A DNA stretch of 64,000 nucleotides from Methylococcales bacterium. Lineage in GTDB: Bacteria > Pseudomonadota > Gammaproteobacteria > Methylococcales > Methylomonadaceae. The position numbers and the translations under genes were made by a program. Positions within the stretch are counted from its first letter, which is position 1; the number at the start of each line of letters is the position of its first letter. Positions 39,034 through 50,737 of this stretch are shown here, one piece after another. Location of the stretch: NCBI GenBank assembly GCA_028715725.1, contig JAQURG010000001.1, forward strand, positions 62,001 to 126,000. Direction: 5' to 3'. The notes under the pieces are model-generated. The model made no database searches and was not told the DNA's origin. It worked only from the letters and a program-made list of their open reading frames with translations.

Positions 39034-40050
39034 ATGAGCAATCACTATCCCTTAGGTCCAGTCATGCTGGACGTTGAAGGTTTAACCCTGACGCAACATG
39101 AATATGAGAAGATAAACCATCCCAATAGCGGAGCAGTTATTCTTTTCTCACGCAATTATCACGATCCCGAACAAGTAACCGAGCTGATTAACAGTATCCG
39201 TGCTGCGCGCAAAGGCGACATTCTGATTGCAGTGGACCAGGAAGGCGGCCGAGTGCAGCGCTTCCAAAGCGGCTTCACCCGCTTGCCGCCTGCAGCCAGT
39301 TATGCTCAAGTCCCGGAACTTGCCGAATCTGCAGGTTGGCTGATGGCGGCAGAATTATTAGCCGTCGGCGTTGATTTCAGTTTTGCGCCAGTGCTGGATA
39401 TTGATTGCGGTGTCAGTGAGATAATCGGCAATCGCTCATTTTCAACCGATCCTGAACTGGCAACACGTCTGGCAAGTTTATTTAGAAAAGGCATGAAGTC
39501 AGCGGGTATGGCAGCAACCGGCAAGCACTTTCCGGGGCACGGCGCGGTTGCGCTGGATTCACATCTGGCTTTGCCCGAAGACGAGCGAGACCTTGACAGT
39601 ATTTGGGAAAAAGACCTGTTACCCTTTAAGCAATTGATAAATGAAGGTCTGGAAGGCATTATGCCGGCGCATGTTGTTTATCCGAACATCGATCCCAATC
39701 CAGCCGGTTTCTCATCGTTCTGGATACAGCATATATTGCGCCGGAAGTTAAACTTTAACGGCACTGTATTCAGTGATGACCTGAGCATGGCAGGCGCAGC
39801 AACGGCGGGCGACTTTCCTGCACGCGCCAGACTGGCGCAACAAGCCGGATGCGATATGTTATTAGTCTGCAATAATCCGGTTGCGGCCGAACAAGTTCTT
39901 GATGCGCTGCCCATTACGCAAAATCCTGCCAGAGAACAACGGCTTAAAAACATGCAAGGCAGGCCGGATAAATCACTGTCGTCTATGAGCTCCGAAAAAC
40001 GACATCAAATTTCCAGTCTTATCAACTCATTAACCCAAAACCATGCTTAA
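39034..40050 (+). CDS. nagZ: beta-N-acetylhexosaminidase
   Basis: AVDQEGGRVQRF, GKHFPGHGAVALDSHLALP. Confidence 0.96.
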   Translation: MSNHYPLGPVMLDVEGLTLTQHEYEKINHPNSGAVILFSRNYHDPEQVTELINSIRAARKGDILIAVDQEGGRVQRFQSGFTRLPPAASYAQVPELAESAGWLMAAELLAVGVDFSFAPVLDIDCGVSEIIGNRSFSTDPELATRLASLFRKGMKSAGMAATGKHFPGHGAVALDSHLALPEDERDLDSIWEKDLLPFKQLINEGLEGIMPAHVVYPNIDPNPAGFSSFWIQHILRRKLNFNGTVFSDDLSMAGAATAGDFPARARLAQQAGCDMLLVCNNPVAAEQVLDALPITQNPAREQRLKNMQGRPDKSLSSMSSEKRHQISSLINSLTQNHA

Positions 40051-40603
40051 AGAAATCAAGCACATCCAGGCCACAGCCGATTTGCTGTACAGCGAACGGG
40101 AAGTAGAAACCGCCCTGGACAAAATGGCTCAGCAAATCAGCGCTTTATTAGCCGATTGTAACCCGGTATTACTCTGCGTCATGAATGGCGGAATAGTCAT
40201 CGCGGGCAAATTGATAACCCGCTTAAGCTTCCCGCTGACCATCGACGCCATCAATGCCAGCCGCTATCAAAACAAGACCTCGGGCAGCAGCATCGAGTGG
40301 GTACTCAAGCCCGGAACGCCTCTCAAAGACAGAACCGTGCTTATCATTGATGACATACTGGACGAAGGCATAACCCTGGCTGCAATTATTGAATATTGTC
40401 TGGATCAGGGCGCAACATCGGTTTACAGCGCCGTGCTGGTCAATAAAATTCTCGACCATGAAAAGCCTGTAACCGCTGATTTTATTGGATTGGAAACGGA
40501 AAACCGTTATCTGTTTGGCTATGGCATGGATTACAAGGGTTATTTACGCAACGCAGCCGGCATTTATGCCTGTAAAGAATATGAAAAGGAAACGACATTA
40601 TGA
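40043..40603 (+). CDS. hypoxanthine-guanine phosphoribosyltransferase-like protein
   Basis: CVMNGGIVIAGKLITRL, VLIIDDILDEGITLAAI. Confidence 0.9.
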   Translation: MLKEIKHIQATADLLYSEREVETALDKMAQQISALLADCNPVLLCVMNGGIVIAGKLITRLSFPLTIDAINASRYQNKTSGSSIEWVLKPGTPLKDRTVLIIDDILDEGITLAAIIEYCLDQGATSVYSAVLVNKILDHEKPVTADFIGLETENRYLFGYGMDYKGYLRNAAGIYACKEYEKETTL

Positions 40604-41340
40604 CCAAGCTGGCAATCATCGGCGGCACCGGCCTTGCCCAACTCAGTGATTTAACCATCATCAAACACGACAGATTAACCACGCCTTATGGTTCGCCTTC
40701 AGCTGACTTCATTACCGGCGAACTTAGCCAAAAGGAAGTTATATTTCTGGCAAGGCACGGTAATCCACATATTCTGGCCCCGCACAGAATAAATTATCGC
40801 GCCAACATTTGGGGGCTTAAACACCTGGGTGTTGAACAGATAATCGCCGTTGCCGCTGTAGGCGGAATTACTGCAGAAATGGTTCCCGCACATATCGCTA
40901 TCCCGGATCACATCATCGATTATACCCATAACCGCAAACATACTTTTTTTGAAGATGAAAACTATCCGGTTACGCATATAGACTTTACTCATCCTTACAG
41001 TCCGAGACTGCGCTCGGCTTTAATTGCCGCAGCGGCCAAAGCCAATATAAAAATAAGCCCGACAGCAACCTATGGCTGCACCCAGGGCCCGCGCCTGGAA
41101 ACGGCCGCCGAAATCAAACGGATGGAAAGAGACGGCTGTGATTTAGTGGGAATGACCGCTATGCCCGAAGCCGCGCTGGCTAAAGAACTCGGTATGGATT
41201 ATGCCGCCATTTCTGTCATTGCCAATTGGGCGGCCGGCAAAACAGCGGGTGAAATCACGATAGCAGAGATTGAGCAGAATCTTCATGTAGGCATGGCAAA
41301 TACAGCTGAATTGCTTAAGGCTTTTATATTATTGATATAA
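40600..41340 (+). CDS. mtnP: S-methyl-5'-thioinosine/thioadenosine phosphorylase
   Basis: IIGGTGLAQL, TYGCTQGPRLETAAEIKRMERDGCDLVGMTAMPEAALAKELGMDY. Confidence 0.92.
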   Translation: MTKLAIIGGTGLAQLSDLTIIKHDRLTTPYGSPSADFITGELSQKEVIFLARHGNPHILAPHRINYRANIWGLKHLGVEQIIAVAAVGGITAEMVPAHIAIPDHIIDYTHNRKHTFFEDENYPVTHIDFTHPYSPRLRSALIAAAAKANIKISPTATYGCTQGPRLETAAEIKRMERDGCDLVGMTAMPEAALAKELGMDYAAISVIANWAAGKTAGEITIAEIEQNLHVGMANTAELLKAFILLI

Positions 41341-41587
41341 AAATGCCGCGTTACTAAAGACTGAATAACAATTTACTGATTAGCGTAAATTCCAGTAAAA
41401 ATACAAGCGCTGCTTCAGGAAAGACTTTGGGCCTAAATGCTTGCGGCTAAAACCTTAACAGCCATTATTCCTTCTGAAACCAAGGTTATTGTTGCCGATA
41501 GAAAAAATGACAAATTCAGTAAAATTTAACTTATAAGGTTATGTAGCGGCTTGACAGTATTCAGGCCGGGTAAGGCTTTAGAAAGAT

Positions 41588-42250
41588 TTATTCTTTTCCT
41601 GATAAAAAAGGTACAAAAGTGACGGACTCCAGTTGTTCAATATGATAACCGTTTTCGTTTCGAATGACTCTATGCAGGGATTGATTGCCGCTCTTGCCTA
41701 TCGGAATAACCATAACGCCGCCAATGGCCAGCTGCTGTAGCAATACTGGCGGAATTTCAGCAGGAGCAGCCGATGCCAGAATACTATCGAATGGGGCATA
41801 ATCAGGCCAGCCTAAACCACCGTCACTATATAAAAAGCTGATATTCTTGAGTTTTAAATCCCATAAATGACTTTTTGCTTTCTTCTGCAACGGCAATATT
41901 CTTTCAACCGAATACACATGATCAGCCAATTGCGCCAGAATCGCGGTCTGATATCCGCAGCCCGTGCCTATCTCCAGCACTTTACCTAAATGGCCAGCCG
42001 CTCCCAACAACAATTCGGTCATTTTTGCAACGATATAAGGTTGGGAAATTGTCTGGTTAAACCCAATCGGCAGCGACGTATCTTCATAAGCCCTGCTGGC
42101 TAAGGCTTCATCCATAAAAATATGCCTCGGCGTATCACGCATAATCTCCAAAATTTTATTATTGTAAACGCCTTGCTCCGACAACCGTTTAATCATACGC
42201 TCGCGCGTACGCAGTGAAGTCATCCCTATGCCCTGCAGGCTCGAGTTCAT
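41588..42250 (-). CDS. pcm: protein-L-isoaspartate O-methyltransferase
   Basis: [34 protein letters not shown]; adjacent to surE. Confidence 0.97.
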   Translation of the reverse strand: MNSSLQGIGMTSLRTRERMIKRLSEQGVYNNKILEIMRDTPRHIFMDEALASRAYEDTSLPIGFNQTISQPYIVAKMTELLLGAAGHLGKVLEIGTGCGYQTAILAQLADHVYSVERILPLQKKAKSHLWDLKLKNISFLYSDGGLGWPDYAPFDSILASAAPAEIPPVLLQQLAIGGVMVIPIGKSGNQSLHRVIRNENGYHIEQLESVTFVPFLSGKE

Positions 42251-43002
42251 AAATCAATCTCCTCAGGCAACCATGCCTTTAACGCATTAATGCGCTCATA
42301 CCATGTTAAATCTATTTGTAACGGCGTAACCGACACATAACCGGCATTGATAGCATAAAAATCAGTGCCGGGACCTGCATCCTGTTCTGCGCCTGGAGGA
42401 CCTACCCAATAGATGGATCGTCCGCGCGGGTCTGCACTCTTGACTACCGGCTCCGATTTGTGCCGCTGCCCCAGACGAGTAGCCTGATAGCCTTTTAAGT
42501 ATTTGATAGCAACGTCCGGCACATTGACATTAAGAATGGTATCTTGCGGCAAAGGATGCCTGATCAGTTGCTTTAATAAGGTAACTGCAACCTGTGCAGC
42601 GGTTTCAAAATGATCAGGATTGCTGCCTACCAAAGAAATAGCCACAGCAGGAAGGCCTAGAAACCGGCCTTCGGTAGCCGCGGCAACAGTACCGGAATAA
42701 AGCACATCATCACCCAGATTAGCTCCATGATTAATACCGGCGAAAACCATATCAGGCTCATTGTCCAGAAAACCCGTGATTGCCAAATGCACGCAATCGG
42801 TAGGCGTGCCGTCTACCTTAATAAAGCCGTTATCGGCCGTATAAGCGCGCAAAGGCATTTCCAGCGTTAAGGAGTTGCTTGCAGCGCTGCGGTTTCTATC
42901 AGGTGCAACTACCGAGATTTCGGCATGTTTACGCAAGGCATTGGCTAATGCTGTAAGGCCTTCAGCCAGGTACCCGTCATCATTACTCAACAATATGTGC
43001 AT
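42247..43002 (-). CDS. surE: 5'/3'-nucleotidase SurE
   Basis: [40 protein letters not shown]. Confidence 0.98.
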   Translation of the reverse strand: MHILLSNDDGYLAEGLTALANALRKHAEISVVAPDRNRSAASNSLTLEMPLRAYTADNGFIKVDGTPTDCVHLAITGFLDNEPDMVFAGINHGANLGDDVLYSGTVAAATEGRFLGLPAVAISLVGSNPDHFETAAQVAVTLLKQLIRHPLPQDTILNVNVPDVAIKYLKGYQATRLGQRHKSEPVVKSADPRGRSIYWVGPPGAEQDAGPGTDFYAINAGYVSVTPLQIDLTWYERINALKAWLPEEIDL

Positions 43003-43077
43003 TAATCATTCGCCCTGGAGCAAATTAAGCTATAAAATTACTCATCTTAGCAACAATACACGACAAAATCAGCTTTC

Positions 43078-43650
43078 GTGGCAAAAAAAACACTCACACC
43101 AGAGGACAGTGACCTCTTTCGGCATACTATCGGCAAAGTCCGCTCTATCATAAGCGATAAGGTCTTGTTAAGACCGGATAATAAACCCAAACCCTACCCT
43201 GCGAATATAAATTCCGGACCCCAGACGCTGGCATGGGAACCCCGTGCTGCGACCGAAGAAATTGAAAAGGTCGGACTTGAAGACAGCCTGAGCTTTATCG
43301 AACCGGGCTTGCAAACCAATGTATTAAAAAAGCTGCGCCGAGGTTATTTTGGCATTGATGCAGAAATTGATCTGCATGGCCTGAACAGTCATGAAGCTAA
43401 ACGGCAATTGCTCCACTTCTTGCATAGCTGTATCGAAGAAGGCTGCCGTTGTGTGCATATCGTTCATGGCAAAGGCTATCGTTCAGCTGATAATCATCCC
43501 GTTCTTAAGAACAATCTTAACTTATGGCTGCGGCAATATAAAGGCGTTCAGGCTTTTTGTTCCTCGTCACCCAAAAACGGCGGCACCGGTGCTGTCTTTG
43601 TATTGCTACAATTAGCGGAAAAATATAACCCTTCTAATGGCAAGTTGTAG
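43078..43650 (+). CDS. Smr-domain protein (SmrA/SmrB-like)
   Basis: IDLHGLNSHEAKRQLLHFLHSC, VHIVHGKGYRS. Confidence 0.92.
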   Translation: MAKKTLTPEDSDLFRHTIGKVRSIISDKVLLRPDNKPKPYPANINSGPQTLAWEPRAATEEIEKVGLEDSLSFIEPGLQTNVLKKLRRGYFGIDAEIDLHGLNSHEAKRQLLHFLHSCIEEGCRCVHIVHGKGYRSADNHPVLKNNLNLWLRQYKGVQAFCSSSPKNGGTGAVFVLLQLAEKYNPSNGKL

Positions 43651-43671
43651 GCCCTAGAAATTATTCCATTA

Positions 43672-44934
43672 TTAAACAGCACCTCTTGGTCGAGCTTTAT
43701 TCGTTGTTTGATTGCCGGCAGGTTTGCGCGTGTGCCGGGCATTATTTCCGGGCCGTTGCGCGCGTGGAGGCTCAAGAGGTACCGGCGGTGCGACTTCAGA
43801 GGCTTCGAAATCGACAATCTGCTCGCGTTTAATGGGTACGCCGATCAGTTTTTCAATCAACCGCAAAGCACTGACTTCATCATGAGAAATCAGGGACACC
43901 GCTTGCCCTTCTTCGCCTGCCCTGCCGGTACGGCCAATTCTATGCACATAATCAGCGGGCGAGCGGGGCAGTTCAAAATTAACCACGTGCGGCAGTAACG
44001 CAATATCAATGCCTCGCGCCGCCACATCGGTAGCCACCAGCACCCTGATTTCACCGGCCTTGAAACCTGCCAATGCACCGGTTCTGGCGCCCTGGCTTTT
44101 ATTGCCATGAATAGCGGCGGCTTTAATGTCGACCTTATTAAGCTTTTCAGTAAGCCGATTAGCTCCGTGCTTGGTAGTGGTAAACACTAAGACCTGTTGC
44201 CAATTATTGCTTTTTATCAAATGACAAAGCAATTCGGTTTTGTTGGCCTTGTTGCAGAGAAAAGCTGTTTGCTCAATCATTTCTGCCGCAGTGTTACGGG
44301 GCGCCACCTCGATCTTAACCGGATTAACCAGCAAACCGGTCGTCAGCTTGCGAATATCTTCTGAAAATGTCGCCGAGAACAACAGGTTTTGACGTTTTTT
44401 CGGCAGCAAGGCGATAATCTTGCGAATATCGCGAATAAAGCCCATATCCAGCATACGGTCGGCTTCATCCAGAACCAGCGTTTCCACTTTATCCAGTTTG
44501 ACCGCGTTCTGGTTGGCCAGGTCGAGCAACCGGCCTGGAGTCGCAACCAGAACATCCACACCGCCCCTCAACCGCATCATCTGGGGGTTGATTTTTACTC
44601 CGCCAAAGACGACTTCAGTTTTTAAGCGAGGATGCAAGTGTGCTCCGTACTTGCCTACTGATTCGCCGACCTGCGCGGCAAGCTCGCGGGTTGGGGTTAA
44701 TATTAATACCCTGACCGGACGATTGCTGCTATATGACTTTAATGATAATCGATGCAGAATGGGTAAAGCAAAACCGGCGGTTTTTCCGGTACCGGTCTGG
44801 GCGGCTGCCAGAAGATCGTGCCCCTTCAAAACTGCGGGAATGGCCTGTAACTGAATAGGGGATGGCGCAGAATAGCCGGCTTCAGCAATAGCGCGCAAGA
44901 GTGGATCAGATAATCCGAGTTTGGAAAATGGCAT
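43672..44934 (-). CDS. rhlE: DEAD-box RNA helicase, RhlE-like
   Basis: [42 protein letters not shown]. Confidence 0.95.
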   Translation of the reverse strand: MPFSKLGLSDPLLRAIAEAGYSAPSPIQLQAIPAVLKGHDLLAAAQTGTGKTAGFALPILHRLSLKSYSSNRPVRVLILTPTRELAAQVGESVGKYGAHLHPRLKTEVVFGGVKINPQMMRLRGGVDVLVATPGRLLDLANQNAVKLDKVETLVLDEADRMLDMGFIRDIRKIIALLPKKRQNLLFSATFSEDIRKLTTGLLVNPVKIEVAPRNTAAEMIEQTAFLCNKANKTELLCHLIKSNNWQQVLVFTTTKHGANRLTEKLNKVDIKAAAIHGNKSQGARTGALAGFKAGEIRVLVATDVAARGIDIALLPHVVNFELPRSPADYVHRIGRTGRAGEEGQAVSLISHDEVSALRLIEKLIGVPIKREQIVDFEASEVAPPVPLEPPRAQRPGNNARHTRKPAGNQTTNKARPRGAV

Positions 44935-45080
44935 ATTAATTGGATCTCAGTTGAAAGGCTGCTATTGGTTTATGTTTTTGGTTTATGTTTTGCAGCATCA
45001 TGTAAAGGATGAATAAAACCGATGAGTTCAGTGAACGAAAAACCATAAATCAGGCTTATTCCACCTGAAGCATCGTTTGC

Positions 45081-47312
45081 CTATCCGCATTCCAAACCAT
45101 CAACGCGCTGAAAACCTCTGGGCAAGCCTAAACCTCTATTGGCCCGACTGCCGGAATAATGTTCAATATCTGCCGGCTTCAAGTTTAAAAATCGCTTTCC
45201 TGACAGGATTTTTAACGGGCTTCGTTCGGGTATTGATACCACTGCAACCACAGTGTCCTTGCCGGCAGTCAGGTCGGCCGTCGGAATCTGTATCAGCTTG
45301 TTGCCTTTGCCGCGCGCCAATGCAGGCAAATCAGCCACCGGAAAGATCAATAAACGGCCCTGCAAAGTAACGACGGCAAGCAAATCGGATTCATTATTTA
45401 TAGGCGCAGGCTTTAAGACCTTTGCGCCTTCATGCAATATAATCAATAACTTACCGGCCTTATTCTTGCTCAACAATTCCTTTAGCTGCACCCTGAAGCC
45501 ATATCCAAAGTGACTGGCCAACACATACCAGTCATCGGGATTACCCCCAAGCAAATAAGTAAATAGCGAACCCGCAGGCGGATTGAGCCGCCCTGTCAAC
45601 GGCTCGCCCTGCGTTCTTGCTGAAGGCAAATCATGGGCGGAGGTACTGTAAGCGCGGCCCGTGGAATCCAGTATATAAACGGGCTGCGTCGATCTGCTTT
45701 TGACCGAATCCAGAAATTCGTCTCCCGAACGGTAGCTTAAACTTTCCACATCAATATCGTGACCTTTTGCGGCTCTTATCCAGCCTTTTTGCGACAGAAT
45801 AATGGTTAAAGGCTCATTACTGATTAACGCCGTCGTTTCCAGTGCCTGTGCTGCAACTCTTGCAACAATCGGCGAGCGGCGGTCATCGCCATATTGCTCG
45901 GCATCACGCTCAATTTCTTTTCTGATCAGGCGGTTTAATAAAAGCCGGGAGCCCAGGGTTTTCTGAAGTGCAGCCCGTTCTTTTTCCAGCGCATCCTGCT
46001 CGCCGCGGATCTTCATTTCTTCCAGCTTGGCCAGATGCCTTAATTTTAATTCCAGTATTGCTTCGGCCTGAATATCGGTTAAAACAAAGCGGGCCATTAG
46101 CACCGGCTTGGGATACTCTTCATTACGGATAATCGCGATAACCTCATCAATATTCAGATAAGCGATTAACAAGCCATCGAGAATATGCAGCCGGGCCAGC
46201 ACTTTATCCAGCCGGTGCTGCAAACGCCGCCGTACGGTTTCAGTACGAAATGCCAGCCATTCAACAAGAATTTGTCTGAGCCCTTTAACCTGGGGTCTGC
46301 CATCCATACCTATCATGTTCATATTAACACGATAGCTTTTTTCCAGATCCGTGGTTGCGAATAAATGCGACATCACCGCATCAACATCGATGCGTTTGGA
46401 TTTTGGGATGATTAATAAACGGGTAGGATTTTCATGATCGGACTCATCTCTCAGGTCTTCAATCATGGGCAGTTTTTTGGCCAGCATTTGTGCCGCTATC
46501 TGCTCCATTAATTTAGCCCCGGAAACCTGATGCGGCAAAGCGGTAATGACGATATTGCCGTCTTCCTGCTCATAGATAGCCCGCATCTTTATTGAGCCGC
46601 CGCCGTTGATGTACATTTTTTGTATATCCTCGGCAGCAGTGACAATTTCAGCAGCAGTCGGATAATCCGGGCCTTTTATGTGTCTGAACAGATCTTCCAC
46701 TGTGCCATCCGGCTTATCCAGCAACTGGATACAAGCACCTGCCACTTCGCGAATATTATGCGGCGGCATATCGGTCGCCATGCCCACGGCAATCCCCACC
46801 GTGCCATTAAGCAGAACATTCGGCAGTCTTGCGGGTAATAATACCGGCTCTTTTAAGGTGGCATCAAAGTTATCCGACCATTCGACTGTGCCCTGCCCCA
46901 ATTCGCTTAGCAGTGTATTTGCATAAGCGGTCAGGCGCGATTCGGTATAGCGCATGGCGGCAAATGATTTGGGGTCATCCGGCGATCCCCAGTTACCCTG
47001 TCCGTCAACCAAGGGATAGCGATAAGAAAAACTTTGCGCCATCAACACCATAGCTTCATAACAGGCGGAATCACCGTGGGGATGGTATTTCCCGAGCACG
47101 TCGCCAACCGTTCTGGCCGATTTTTTATACTTGGCCAGGGTTGTTAAACCTAGTTCAGACATGGCGTAGATGATACGCCGCTGCACCGGTTTCAAGCCAT
47201 CGGCAATATGCGGCAGGGCCCGGTCGAGAATGACGTACATGGAATAGTCCAAATAAGCCTTCTCGACAAAATCCTTCAACGCCAGTTGTTCAAAATTTTC
47301 TTGTAATCCCAC
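45081..47312 (-). CDS. parC: DNA topoisomerase IV subunit A
   Basis: [47 protein letters not shown]. Confidence 0.97.
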   Translation of the reverse strand: MGLQENFEQLALKDFVEKAYLDYSMYVILDRALPHIADGLKPVQRRIIYAMSELGLTTLAKYKKSARTVGDVLGKYHPHGDSACYEAMVLMAQSFSYRYPLVDGQGNWGSPDDPKSFAAMRYTESRLTAYANTLLSELGQGTVEWSDNFDATLKEPVLLPARLPNVLLNGTVGIAVGMATDMPPHNIREVAGACIQLLDKPDGTVEDLFRHIKGPDYPTAAEIVTAAEDIQKMYINGGGSIKMRAIYEQEDGNIVITALPHQVSGAKLMEQIAAQMLAKKLPMIEDLRDESDHENPTRLLIIPKSKRIDVDAVMSHLFATTDLEKSYRVNMNMIGMDGRPQVKGLRQILVEWLAFRTETVRRRLQHRLDKVLARLHILDGLLIAYLNIDEVIAIIRNEEYPKPVLMARFVLTDIQAEAILELKLRHLAKLEEMKIRGEQDALEKERAALQKTLGSRLLLNRLIRKEIERDAEQYGDDRRSPIVARVAAQALETTALISNEPLTIILSQKGWIRAAKGHDIDVESLSYRSGDEFLDSVKSRSTQPVYILDSTGRAYSTSAHDLPSARTQGEPLTGRLNPPAGSLFTYLLGGNPDDWYVLASHFGYGFRVQLKELLSKNKAGKLLIILHEGAKVLKPAPINNESDLLAVVTLQGRLLIFPVADLPALARGKGNKLIQIPTADLTAGKDTVVAVVSIPERSPLKILSGKRFLNLKPADIEHYSGSRANRGLGLPRGFQRVDGLECG

Positions 47313-47809
47313 TAGAGTTCATCTTCTGATAGTTCAACGGATAAAGCGCGATTTTTCTCTAAACTTTCCTGACGAAATTTTTTGCGCACTTCCGCCTCTG
47401 CATAATGTTTTTTTTCGGCTTCGGTTTCGAGTTGTAATCTGGGCACTTCGATTGATTTACCCTGCTCATCGATAGCCACCATCGTAAAATAACAAGAAGT
47501 GGTATGTCTTTTTATATCGGTTCGCAAATCTTCAGCCACGACTTTTACGCCGATTTCCATCGAGGATCGGCCAACATGATTAACATGGGCAAAAAAAGTC
47601 ACCAGTTCGCCGACATGGACTTGCTGTTTAAAAAAAACCTGGTCGAGCGCGGCCGTCACCACATAATTTTTACAATATTTTGCCGCACAGGCATAAGCCA
47701 CCTGATCCAGCAATTTCAATAAAGAGCCGCCGTGCACGTTCCCTGAAAAATTCGCCATATCCGGCGTCATCAATACAGTCATTGTTAAGGATTTTTCTTG
47801 TTTTTTCAT
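47312..47809 (-). CDS. acyl-CoA thioesterase (hotdog fold)
   Basis: [31 protein letters not shown]. Confidence 0.9.
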   Translation of the reverse strand: MKKQEKSLTMTVLMTPDMANFSGNVHGGSLLKLLDQVAYACAAKYCKNYVVTAALDQVFFKQQVHVGELVTFFAHVNHVGRSSMEIGVKVVAEDLRTDIKRHTTSCYFTMVAIDEQGKSIEVPRLQLETEAEKKHYAEAEVRKKFRQESLEKNRALSVELSEDEL

Positions 47810-47991
47810 TTAAGTATCAAATTATTGAATATTGCCGCTTGTTGCGATTTATTCATTGTCGTCTTTCGATTGACAACCTGCAAAAAGCAACAGAAGCATT
47901 ACTTTTGCCTGGAAGCCAGTTGATCACTGAGAAATCTGTAACTCTGGAGCGTGCCGCGAGAATATCCAATAAACTGAAGATAAGGGGAAAT

Positions 47992-48771
47992 TTACAGGGG
48001 CTTCAGTTTGAATAAAGTATAAAAATTTTCAGTGGATAGGTCTGCGATCTTGTTAAGCGATGTTCCGCATAATTCAGCCAGATGCTCCGCCACATAACGC
48101 ACATAAGTTGGATAGTTGGGTCTGCCACGAAAGGGTACGGGCGCTAAATAGGGAGAGTCGGTTTCAATAAGAAAACGGTCCGCCGGCACTTTTTTCGCAA
48201 CTTCCTTGATTTCTTTGGCATTATTAAAAGTAACGATACCAGAAAATGAAATATAAAAATTCAAATCCAGCGCTTTTTCGGCAAACTCCCAGTCTTCTGT
48301 AAAACAGTGAATAATGCCTCCTATTTCACGGGCGCCCTCTTCTTCCAGAATACGCAGAGTATCTTGACCGGCTTCACGGGTATGAATAATCAAGGGCTTT
48401 TTCAAAATTTTTGCAGCACGGATATGGTTTCTGAAACGTTGATGCTGCCAGAACAGATCTCCCGTACTACGAAAATAATCCAGGCCTGTCTCTCCTATCC
48501 CGATAACATTGTCAGCCTGACCTAAAGCGACAAGCTCATCGACGCTGGGATCTTGACAATCCTGAACATTGGGATGCACGCCAACGGTTACGGATATTTG
48601 CCGGAAACCGGCTACCAAGTCCAACATGGCAGGGTAGGATTCCAAATCAATGGCTATACATAATAAATGTTCAATTTGACTTGCTTCCGCTTCTTGCATG
48701 AAACAGTCGAAATTATCTTGATAAGGTTTAAGATCAATACGATCAAGGTGACAGTGTGAATCAATCAGCAT
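47992..48771 (-). CDS. TatD-family metal-dependent hydrolase
   Basis: MLIDSHCHLDRI, GIGETGLDYF, IETDSPYLAPVPFRGRPNYP. Confidence 0.95.
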   Translation of the reverse strand: MLIDSHCHLDRIDLKPYQDNFDCFMQEAEASQIEHLLCIAIDLESYPAMLDLVAGFRQISVTVGVHPNVQDCQDPSVDELVALGQADNVIGIGETGLDYFRSTGDLFWQHQRFRNHIRAAKILKKPLIIHTREAGQDTLRILEEEGAREIGGIIHCFTEDWEFAEKALDLNFYISFSGIVTFNNAKEIKEVAKKVPADRFLIETDSPYLAPVPFRGRPNYPTYVRYVAEHLAELCGTSLNKIADLSTENFYTLFKLKPL

Positions 48772-48783
48772 GATGAGTATGAA

Positions 48784-49140
48784 TTACATAGTATGAGTTG
48801 ACCGGCCAGACGTTAAAGCGCCCGCCAGATAATTTTCTATTTTGCTGCGCGCAACGCCGCCTTCCTGTTCACTGAATTGCACGCCAATGCCGCTGGCCCT
48901 ATAACCTCCTGAGCTGGGTGGAGTTTTCCAGACCACTTTGCCAACAATGGGGAGCCGTTCCGTTTCTTCCATAAGATTTAACAGCATAAAGACTTCCTGC
49001 CCCATTTCATAGTCCCGATTGGTTGGGATGAATAAGCCTCCATTGGTGACAAAAGGCATGTAAGCTGCATACAAGGCGCTCTTGTCTTTAATTGAAATTG
49101 TCAATATTCCTTGCCTGGGCGCTGGTTCTGCCATGGTCAT
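48784..49140 (-). CDS. PilZ-domain protein
   Basis: 118 aa; YMPFVTNGGLFIPTNRDYEMGQEVFMLLNL, GIGVQF; between tatD and holB. Confidence 0.88.
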   Translation of the reverse strand: MTMAEPAPRQGILTISIKDKSALYAAYMPFVTNGGLFIPTNRDYEMGQEVFMLLNLMEETERLPIVGKVVWKTPPSSGGYRASGIGVQFSEQEGGVARSKIENYLAGALTSGRSTHTM

Positions 49141-50117
49141 TTACTCGGGTTAAGTTCAAACCATTTTATTAAAATTTCTTCGAACATGATGTGCTTGTTT
49201 ATTTGGGTATTCAGGAGTTGCCGGCACTTCAGCAACAGATCATAAAATTCATAAAGTCCTTTTAATTCTAGTTGTTTGGACAACTCCTGCAAGGGTGCTC
49301 TCAGATCGTCATTATAACAGTTGTCAGCTTTTAGTTGATAACAACACTTGATTAAATCGATAACCCAGGAGGTCATCCACAGTATCAGCAGAGATTCAGG
49401 CAATTTATGCCAATTTTCCGCAACGATAACCGGATGGCTGCGCCGTTTTGCAATATTCACCCAAGCCTTGAAACAGTCTTTATGCAATGCCAATACATTT
49501 TCTTGAGCATAATGCAAAGCCTGTAAGGGCGAACCCTGCGCCAAGCCGAATAACAACTCGGGATCATCCTGTACATTCTGTTGTTTTAGCCAGGTAAAGA
49601 CAATTTCTCTATCGGGTTTGGCGATGACAAGCTTCTGACAGCGGCTGACGATAGTTGCGGGTAATTGAGCCGGTCTGTCGGTAATCAGTATAATTACAGT
49701 GCGCTCTACCGGTTCTTCAAGGCATTTCAAGAAAGAATTAGCCGCTGCATTGTTCATTTTATCGGCAGAATTGATGATAACTACGCGGTACATTTCATAC
49801 TGCGGCTTTAACGTTAGCTTAGCGACCAGGCCGCGAATCTGGTCGATCGTAATGGATGTTTTTGCTTCGTCAGGCTGTATTTGCATAAAATCCGGATGAG
49901 TTTTCGCATTTAATAGCAAACAGCTGTGGCAATGACCACAAGCGGTTCCATTTACCTGCGGTTTTACGCAAAGCAGGGAATAGGCGTATTGTTTGGCCAA
50001 ATGCTGTTTGCCCAAGCCTTTATTACCGGTAATGAGTAAAGCTTGGGGAATACGATTATGCTTACCGTAATTGCAAAGCTGGTCCCAGCTTTTTTGCTGC
50101 CAAGGTAATAATGTCAT
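49137..50117 (-). CDS. holB: DNA polymerase III delta' subunit
   Basis: ALLITGNKGLGKQHLAKQYA, CGHCHSCLLLNAKTHPDF, NAAANSFLKCLEEP. Confidence 0.95.
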   Translation of the reverse strand: MTLLPWQQKSWDQLCNYGKHNRIPQALLITGNKGLGKQHLAKQYAYSLLCVKPQVNGTACGHCHSCLLLNAKTHPDFMQIQPDEAKTSITIDQIRGLVAKLTLKPQYEMYRVVIINSADKMNNAAANSFLKCLEEPVERTVIILITDRPAQLPATIVSRCQKLVIAKPDREIVFTWLKQQNVQDDPELLFGLAQGSPLQALHYAQENVLALHKDCFKAWVNIAKRRSHPVIVAENWHKLPESLLILWMTSWVIDLIKCCYQLKADNCYNDDLRAPLQELSKQLELKGLYEFYDLLLKCRQLLNTQINKHIMFEEILIKWFELNPSK

Positions 50118-50737
50118 TTTAGTAATACGCCAATAACCTCAATCAATGCTCTTTGTACCTCGGCCAAGGGCTGATCTGCTTTAATTAATTTGATGCGTTC
50201 CGGATGCAATTCGGCTTGCAGCAAATAGGCTCGCCTGACTTGCTCGAAAAAGCTCAGCTTTTCTGCTTCAAAGCGATCAAAAGCACCCCGCTCTCTGACG
50301 CGCTCTATACCTGTCTCGACAGGAGCATCCAGCAACAGGGTCAAATCCGGCCTCAGTGCGCCTTGCACCAGATCCTCCAGCCATTCTATAGTGCTCATCC
50401 GCATATTCCGCCCTCCCCCTTGATAGGCGTAGGTCGCATCGGTAAAACGATCACAAAGCACCCATTTGCCTTGCGCCAGTGCCGGCTCAACGACATGCTT
50501 GATATGCTGCGCTCGTGCTGCAAACATCAGCAATAACTCAGCATTTTCTGAAATGGCCTCGCTGTGCTTATCCAGCAATAAATTGCGTATTTTTTCTGCC
50601 AAAACAGTGCCCCCCGGCTCGCGCGTACCGACAACTGAAATGTCATATGACTGCAAATAGTCTTTTATAAAAGCGAGGTTAGTGGTTTTCCCGACCCCTT
50701 CTCCGCCTTCCAGAGTGATGAACTTCCCTCTAATCAT
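50114..50737 (-). CDS. tmk: thymidylate kinase
   Basis: FITLEGGEGVGKTTNLAFIK, TREPGGTVLAEKIR. Confidence 0.97.
   Translation of the reverse strand: MIRGKFITLEGGEGVGKTTNLAFIKDYLQSYDISVVGTREPGGTVLAEKIRNLLLDKHSEAISENAELLLMFAARAQHIKHVVEPALAQGKWVLCDRFTDATYAYQGGGRNMRMSTIEWLEDLVQGALRPDLTLLLDAPVETGIERVRERGAFDRFEAEKLSFFEQVRRAYLLQAELHPERIKLIKADQPLAEVQRALIEVIGVLLK

Noticed and set aside
46678-46926. + strand ORF opposite parC
   Set aside because: Shadow ORF; the parC frame is intact and conserved.
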